A DNA stretch of 64,000 bases from Letharia columbiana (lineage: Eukaryota; Ascomycota; Lecanoromycetes; Lecanorales; Parmeliaceae). Below are positions 57,909-64,000 of this stretch, piece by piece. The stretch's first letter is position 1. Each line of letters begins with the position of its first letter. The stretch lies in assembly GCF_014066305.1 (NCBI RefSeq), contig NW_023501115.1:124001-188000 (forward strand), written 5' to 3'. Below the pieces are notes generated by a model. The model was not told the origin of the DNA, searched no databases, and saw only the letters and a program-made list of their open reading frames with translations. The position numbers and the translations under genes are program-made.

Positions 57909-60900
57909 TCACTTCATCAGCTTGTCGACCGTCTCCCTCTCGGCGTTGATGGCAGCTTGCAATTTCCGGGTCTGGCGCATTGCCTCGTCCCTAGGGAAAT
58001 GGTCAGTTGTCGTCACCATGCATTCTCAAAGACTCGTCTTAACGTACCGAGCAGACTGCAACTCCATGACCTCGATCTGCGCCTGGTTCATCCTCCCGAC
58101 TACCTCCTCCATCTCCAGATCCGCTTCACCCAGCGCCCTCTCCAATTCTGCAACCCTCTTCTCTAAGGATTCAGTCTTGAGAGCCTCATCAAGCGACATA
58201 CCCAACCCGGTCGTCGTCCTGTCCAGCTTCGGGGAGCGACCGCCGAACATTGTTCTGGGGGACAAAGGAGAATTTGCGACGGGAGAAAACACCGTGGGCG
58301 TCTTAAGACCAGTCTTGAGCCGCTGCAGTTGCTGATTGTGGCTTTCCCTGATCTCACGAACCTCCTCTTCGTGCTGCGCAAAGGCTTCCTCGGAGTGTTG
58401 CTGGGCGTTCATGAGCTTGTCCTCCAGATTCTTGAGTTTGCCTTGCATGCTATTGATCCGCGTCGTCGAGTTCTTCTGTGCTTCTTCGCCTCTACCAACG
58501 GCTTCGGCGAGCCTTTGCCGTAAACTGGCATTCGATTCTAGTTGGAGGCGCACTTGGGAAGATAAGGCCTCCACACGGTCTGCCGATGCGCGGAGCTGGT
58601 CTACCAAGCCTGCATTCTCTCCGGTGTGAAAGGACTCTGCTTCCATAAGGGATTCTGCTTGTGCTCGAAATGTTGCTGCTTGCTTCTTAGCATAGTCTCG
58701 CTCGGCCTCGGCGTCGTTCATGCTTTTCAGTAGCTTATCCATTGTAGCAGCCGTGTCAGCATCTTCAACACTTGAAGGTGCGCCTCCATGCAGCTCCCGA
58801 AGTTTGGTGATGGACATAGCTTGCGTGACTTGTAGATCTCTATAGGCCCTCTCAAGCGAGGCAGACGTGGCATGCGCTCCAGTTGCGGTCTCTGATGATG
58901 ATTGACCAGAGATCTCGGGGATCAGGATGTCATGCTCTTGCAGGACCTTTCTTAGAGAGCTTGTCTCCTGCTCAGCTCTATCAAGATCTTTCTTCAGTCC
59001 ACCAAGTCCTTTCTCAATATGGTACTTTTGCATGGACGCATCCTCGGCTCGCCGCCGAAGCTGATTGATCTCAATTCGTAAGCCTGCGACTTCTTTCTCA
59101 TACCCTACCCTTCGAGGAGATTGGTTCTGCAGAGCGCGATCCCTCTCGATCTCCAGGTTCCGGATTCCCTTTTCATGTTCATTTTTTTGGTAACTCTGTC
59201 GATCAAGCAAGCTTTTCAAAGCCCGGTGTAGAGCGTCACGCTGCATTTCAATATCTTTGACCCTATCCGCAAGGGAATCCCTGGATTCTCGTTCCTTGTT
59301 TGATACGGAATTTGACCTCTTCAAAGTACCAGCTCTTGACAATCCACCCCTTTGCCCGGCGACGGAGCTCGATCTGGTCAGGCCCGTTCCGGATCCTTGC
59401 GTTTCCGGGTGTCCGTTCTCTTCAGCAATAGAATCAAACTGTGAACCATGATTTTGCATCTCCAGCTGTAGCCTTCTAGCATTCATCAACGTAGAATTCT
59501 CATTTTTGAGGGATTGGAGCTCTTGCTGCATCCGCGCGTTGTCGTAAGTCAACTTTTGGTATTCTGCAGCTCCTCCTTCCAGACCTTCCAGACGCGACTT
59601 CAGCTGGGGCACCACCTCGTCCCGAAGGTTGTCTCGTTCGTCTCGATGTTTTGAAAACTCACCTCGAAGCGCAGTGAGCAAGTCCTCGAAATTTGTTTTA
59701 GCTTGTCTTTCTTCTTGGAGCCGCCGTCGATGGTCTTCTAAGGAGCTCTCGAGCTCATGAACTTTAGTGATTCCGGCAGAGTATAAGGCACGCTCTTCAT
59801 CCATCTGTCAACTGATCAGCGAGATGGAGCATACTGTTACGCGCATCGTACTTACGTTTGCCAGCTGCTTGCCAAGCTGTTGAACGTAATTTTCAAGCCC
59901 CTTCCGTTTGTCTCGCTCATCTTGAAGCTTCTGCGTCAGGTTGAGCTTGAACTGTGCCTTCTCCTGCTCTGATATCCTTCTCAATTTGGCCAGATCGTCC
60001 CCCTTGCCTGCACCAGCGTCGCTCAGGGGATACCTGTATGAGCCACTGCCGGAGTCCGAGAAATAGTCACTAGTCCGCCGTCCCAATTCCGGTCCTTGCG
60101 ATGCTTCAAGTCGTAGTTGGTCCACCAGATCTTCCAATTCCAATTCTCTTCGTATCGATCCGGCTAGCTCTGTGCTGACTTCACGCAATTCTTCATCCAC
60201 GTCATTGAACTGCCCTGTTCCATCTGCGCCTGGCGGCACTGGGAACCCCGTGCCGGCAAAGTATTGGGTGCCCATGTTTCCGTTTGCTTTGGGGATGTCT
60301 GTCATACGAGATGTCGACTTGTTGGATGAAGTGATACTGTGAGGTGACGGGGACAGTGGCGAAGGAAGAGCTGGGGAATGGCTACCATCTGAGTATGTCG
60401 TGGGTGAGACTTCGGCAATGGGGGACGAGGTCTTCCACCCGAAGAAAGATGTGAGCTTGTTGGGCCCTGGTGATCTCGGAGTTTTTGTTATTATCGTAGG
60501 ATCAGAGGATTCGTAATCATTACTCGTGGGTCGATTGGAAGGGTGCAAGGACATTGCTCGTTGCAATCCCAGGTTGTTGGGGACCGGTTTGGTCCGGAGA
60601 GCTTCATGGAGTCTGGATTCGCTAGCTTGTCGCGCCCGTTGTGGCCGGGGAGAGGGTTGTCGATTTTCCGTATTGACAGGAGGGAAGTATTCGCTTTGTG
60701 GAGGTTGAGGGCCACGTGGAGAATAGCCTCGGGGAAACCTAGGGTAAACACGGATCAGCATTGGTGAGGCTGCGAGGAATGTATGAGCTCACTGGTCAAG
60801 ATCACGGACTTGGAGCGGCGGAGAAATGATATTAGGAGGAGGCAGCGATGGTGGGTCTTGGAGAAATGATTGTCGATTAGGATCACCAGGGTTGTAGCCG

Positions 60901-61109
60901 CCAGCGTCGTCTTCGCCCACAGCAACGACGACGCCTCCGGAGGAAAGGGATTGGACTCTGCCTATGAGCGGCAAGGCAGAAGAGGGGACAGGTTTCCGTT
61001 TGACTGGCTCAATCTTGGAAGCAACGACCTGTTGGCGGGATGATGGGGAGTTAGATGTGGAGGGATGGGAGGGAGAGGTGTCGAGTCTGGGACGACCGCG
61101 GTCCATCAT
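57909..61109 (-). CDS. Long coiled-coil protein, uncharacterised fungal family
   Basis: A 1012-residue protein without catalytic motifs. Exons (complement): 60793-61109, 59856-60738, 58048-59804, 57909-57990. About 310 N-terminal residues are disordered and Pro/Ser-rich (PSPRPQRARQ, SPALPSPLSPSPHS). From about residue 310 heptad-rich coiled coil dominates, with a conserved-looking patch KTNFEDLLTALRGEFSKHRD and RDNLRDEVVPQLKSRLEGLE. Later SP-type sites occur in TPTVFSPVANSPLSPRT. The last exon ends in RETVDKLMK. Such proteins are often annotated as Uso1- or myosin-like by coiled-coil similarity only; I would not transfer those names. All introns have clean borders and phases agree. Both first codons are ATG; the outer one was chosen. 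Confidence 0.85.
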
Positions 61110-62022
61110 GTTGCATTATACGTCAAGGTTTAGGTTGAGGCTCCATTGTCGTTATTTCCGCGAAGGATTTGGAAGCCCAGATAGGCAGAGATGTAAGCCA
61201 AAACTTGCGCAATCCTCTCTCCCGACTCGGCTGGGATCAGAAAGGAGACTGTTTGGAGATGTTCACCCCTCTGGTGCCTCCGTAATTTGAGATTGAGGGC
61301 ACCAAGGGGAAGGGCACGGCCACTTTAGGCAAGGTCGAGGGTGGGAGCGACGGGAATCATATGTCCGACAATGACCGACAACGAAGTCACAAGATGTATG
61401 TACTATGTATGTATGAAATAAATGGATGTATGTACAAAAAATGTGGTGAAGCTGGAAAGATAGATAGAGGAGTGATTAGACACAGGAGAATAATGAATTA
61501 AGTAAAGTAAGGTAGTGTAGAGTACGAGTAGAGTACAGAGGGAAGGAAATTTGGAGGTTGCATCGCGGCTGTCATCCGAGTGCTTAGCGAGCAACCCCTC
61601 CAAAAGTCCAACCGTACCATGCAAGGTCCCGCCCCGGAGTGAGAGGCATCGTCGCCACAGCCTTTGTGCGATAGGGGTCAGGGGAAAAGTAACAGCACCA
61701 GCAGTAGGTAAGAGGGTTGGAATTTGCTGACTGAGGCCTAGAAGCGCATTGATCATCTACGCACCGGTGGGTAAAAAAGCTACTCGTCTTACGCTGTACG
61801 CAGCATTATCGCTTAAGCTCTACTCGTATGGTTCCATGCAGAAGAGTCAAAGCGAAAATTCCAATCTCCGAGAAAACATGAAGCGGAAAGTTGAGACGTG
61901 TCCGAGCATCATAATAATATGAACCAATAACTTGTGTAATCTCATCAACGAGGCGGTGAATAGATGCATCCGCTCGTACTCTTTACCTTTCCAGATATCA
62001 TCTTTCAGCGGCATTATTACCT
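61110..62022. other. Intergenic region between same-strand genes
   Basis: About 910 bases. Contains short GTATGTA-type repeats near 61395-61435 and AGTAC-rich sequence at 61500-61545. No gene supported; promoter of the coiled-coil gene and 3' UTR of the exosome gene. Confidence 0.45.
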
Positions 62023-64000
62023 TCAGCTGGCCTTCATCAACTCAAGTTTGATCTTCCTTTTCCCCGTCGATTCTTCCTTCACGTCACTGATTCTCACGAC
62101 AACCTTCTGGAATAGCTCCACCTGCAAATGTACCCCCGTTCCACTAACCCGAAGGATATACTCTTCCTCATCGAATACGCCTTCAGGCTCTGGCGTGGCT
62201 AGGTCTCGCAGCCGTATCAGACCTTCAATGCCGAATCGCGGCACAAATACCACGAATCCATTCGAGAATACCTTCATTACAAATCCCTCTTCTTCCACCA
62301 CTCGTCCCTTGAGCGCCTGCCCGACGTAGTACTCTATGCTCGCTCGGCCGGCCATCTGGGCGTTTCGATGTCTCACGTTGATGTTTTTGCACACTTCTTC
62401 CAGCTTTGCTTTGCTGTGCAGGCTGATGTCCAGGGTCTCGTATTCGATAGCCGCAGCCAATTGCCTGTGGGCTTCGAGATCAGCGTATCGTCTGATGGGA
62501 CTGGTGAAGTGAGTATAGATCTCGCTTGCTAAGCCGTAATGGCGGAAGTCGGGGTACGACTGGCTCCCTGAGCAGAAGTATTCCGCAGACATCATGCACC
62601 GTGTGGCCAGGATGCGAACTAGCGTGTTGAAGAAAGGCTCCTTCGCGTCGACGCATGAGTCCAGTGAATCCGCAACTGCTTTGGAGCTTTCTGTGCGAAG
62701 GTTGAATCCACGCTTGACTTTCAGCTGGTTCGCGAGCTCCTCAAAGTTGCTTTTAGGCGGAGCAGCATGCCTTCGAAGCAAGGCAGTTTGTGGGAATGCT
62801 TCGTATATCTTCCCGGCCACGCTGATGTTAGCGAGAAGCATGAACTCTTCCACGAGCGAATTCGTGCCTAGCAACTCCTTAGTCTTCACATCCACCGGAT
62901 CCGATGTCTCAGATTCCGTTTGCACACGCACTTCTGGACTCGCAAGATTCAAAGCTCCTGCATCCATGCGCTTCTGACGTAGCTTCTTCGAAAGCTTGAG
63001 AAGGGTCCTCATACCCTGGGTTAGTTCATCTTTCTGCGCCTTGTCGTCGATTCGCATTTGCGCTTGCTCGTAGCTGAAAGCCTCCCTGGACCTAATGACG
63101 GATTTGGTGAAGGAAGAGCTGACGATCTCTGCATTCTTTGTGATTTCCCAGATAACGGAGAACGCATAACGCTCGATGTATGGTTTCAGGGAGCACAGAT
63201 CAGTACCTAGGAGCATGGGTAACATGTCAATGCGTTTGTCTACTAGATACACTGTTGTTCCTCGTACGCTGGCCTCTGCATCCATTGCGTTGTTTGGCTT
63301 GACAAAATGCGACACATCTGCGATATGAACTCCAACTTCGTAATTGCCATTCGGCAGCGGCCTCGCGTGGAGCGCATCATCGATATCTTGACAACCCACG
63401 GGGTCGATACTGCAAACCAAAAGATCACGTAAATCTTTTCTGCCCTGCCAACCTGGATCCTCCGTGCTTGCCGGCACCTTCCATTCGTGACCTTCGGAAG
63501 GTAAACAATCTAAGACTCCTTTCGGAAAAGGCCTGTATTGCACGTCATACTCTAGCAACAATGCCTCGGTCTCTGCTCCTTTGGTTTCAAGGTCACCAAG
63601 TGACCTTACAAAATGGCCCTCAGGATATCGTGAGCTTTGGTCCCATGCATCGATAGTCACTAGAACTCGCTTGCCTAACAGTTCGTCTGCTTGACGGGTA
63701 CGTAGTCTAATCTTAGGAATCCGTTTGTCCATCGGTATCAAGAACACGGTCTGCTGCTTTCGGCCTTGCTTTGCGGCCGAACTTGAGCTGCTGTCAACAT
63801 GTCCCACATATTGGCGCCAATTTCGTTTGATCACGCCAACCACTCTAGCTGTAGGCTGTGGTCGACCTTCGATGCTCTTTCCCTGTGTCTTTTTGACTTC
63901 TTCTTGCAACGCCTTGCGTTCTTGCTCAGTCACGACAGCCTCTCCTTCAGCTTCATCGACATCCGCATTTTCGTTCTTGTTTAAAGTGTCTTCCTCGATG
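62023..64000 (-). CDS. DIS3: Exosome 3'-5' exoribonuclease Dis3/Rrp44, C-terminal part, 5' end beyond window
   Basis: Catalytic subunit of the RNA exosome, degrading and trimming RNA 3' to 5' in nucleus and cytoplasm. An uninterrupted frame covers about 659 codons and stays open to the last base, so the N-terminal PIN endonuclease domain lies outside. Cold-shock-type domains come first ([33 protein letters not shown]). The RNB domain carries the metal-binding aspartates in [15 protein letters not shown], then [12 protein letters not shown] and [18 protein letters not shown]-terminal S1 domain follows ([20 protein letters not shown]). The Asp-rich motif separates it from inactive or Ssd1-like relatives, where these residues are changed. 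Confidence 0.95.
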   Translation of the reverse strand, partial: IEEDTLNKNENADVDEAEGEAVVTEQERKALQEEVKKTQGKSIEGRPQPTARVVGVIKRNWRQYVGHVDSSSSSAAKQGRKQQTVFLIPMDKRIPKIRLRTRQADELLGKRVLVTIDAWDQSSRYPEGHFVRSLGDLETKGAETEALLLEYDVQYRPFPKGVLDCLPSEGHEWKVPASTEDPGWQGRKDLRDLLVCSIDPVGCQDIDDALHARPLPNGNYEVGVHIADVSHFVKPNNAMDAEASVRGTTVYLVDKRIDMLPMLLGTDLCSLKPYIERYAFSVIWEITKNAEIVSSSFTKSVIRSREAFSYEQAQMRIDDKAQKDELTQGMRTLLKLSKKLRQKRMDAGALNLASPEVRVQTESETSDPVDVKTKELLGTNSLVEEFMLLANISVAGKIYEAFPQTALLRRHAAPPKSNFEELANQLKVKRGFNLRTESSKAVADSLDSCVDAKEPFFNTLVRILATRCMMSAEYFCSGSQSYPDFRHYGLASEIYTHFTSPIRRYADLEAHRQLAAAIEYETLDISLHSKAKLEEVCKNINVRHRNAQMAGRASIEYYVGQALKGRVVEEEGFVMKVFSNGFVVFVPRFGIEGLIRLRDLATPEPEGVFDEEEYILRVSGTGVHLQVELFQKVVVRISDVKEESTGKRKIKLELMKAS

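Overview
The window is chromosomal DNA of a filamentous ascomycete (Pezizomycotina). Most genes are single-copy eukaryotic housekeeping genes interrupted by short introns (about 45-75 nt) with GT...YAG borders. Several proteins have typical fungal forms: an Ssk2-type MAPKKK, Sld3, an Rsc7/Swp82-type subunit, a P5C dehydrogenase, and a beta-tubulin split into eight exons with tiny 5' exons. The sequence does not settle the class or genus. I saw no viral, prokaryotic, rRNA, tRNA, CRISPR or intact transposon sequence. Exon coordinates were worked out by hand from reading frame and splice signals. In every intact multi-exon model listed the exon lengths sum to a multiple of three.

Left part (1-24.9 kb): a 5'-complete, 3'-truncated flavin monooxygenase (-), a small unrecognised membrane protein (+), mitochondrial P5C dehydrogenase (-) divergent from an Apq12-like protein (+), Gpn3 GTPase (-) divergent from S-adenosylmethionine synthetase (+), a 3.7-kb gene-poor stretch, an Rsc7/Swp82-type chromatin-remodelling subunit with a long polyglutamine tract (+), and the Ssk2-like MAPKKK (-).

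Middle part (24.9-40.2 kb): a Mep2-like ammonium transporter (+), a Cus2/Tat-SF1-like splicing factor (+), an unrecognised GC-rich coding patch, beta-tubulin (-), a monocarboxylate-type MFS transporter (-), a BTB-domain gene with two in-frame stops (-), a paxillin-like LIM protein (-), and an F-box-like gene with a frameshift (-). The two broken genes make 34-40 kb the most accessory-looking part of the window.

Right part (40.7-64 kb): Sld3 and Dpb4 in tandem (+), Nug1 (-) convergent with Dpb4, a glycerol-phosphatase-like HAD enzyme (+), a homeobox transcription factor (+) in unusually wide intergenic space, a long coiled-coil protein (-), and the RNB/S1 part of Dis3/Rrp44 (-) running off the right end.

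The genes are mostly independent housekeeping functions. Some links exist: Sld3 and Dpb4 both act in replication initiation and Pol epsilon function. Nug1 and Dis3 both act in ribosome and RNA maturation. Ssk2 (HOG osmosensing) and the glycerol-phosphatase-like enzyme could sit at two ends of osmolyte control. I found no convincing new multi-gene system. The best leads are an unrecognised gene broken at homopolymer runs (29.2-29.7 kb), the decayed BTB and F-box genes, a small membrane protein with a duplicated motif, and a 38-bp-period repeat just downstream of the SAM synthetase gene.
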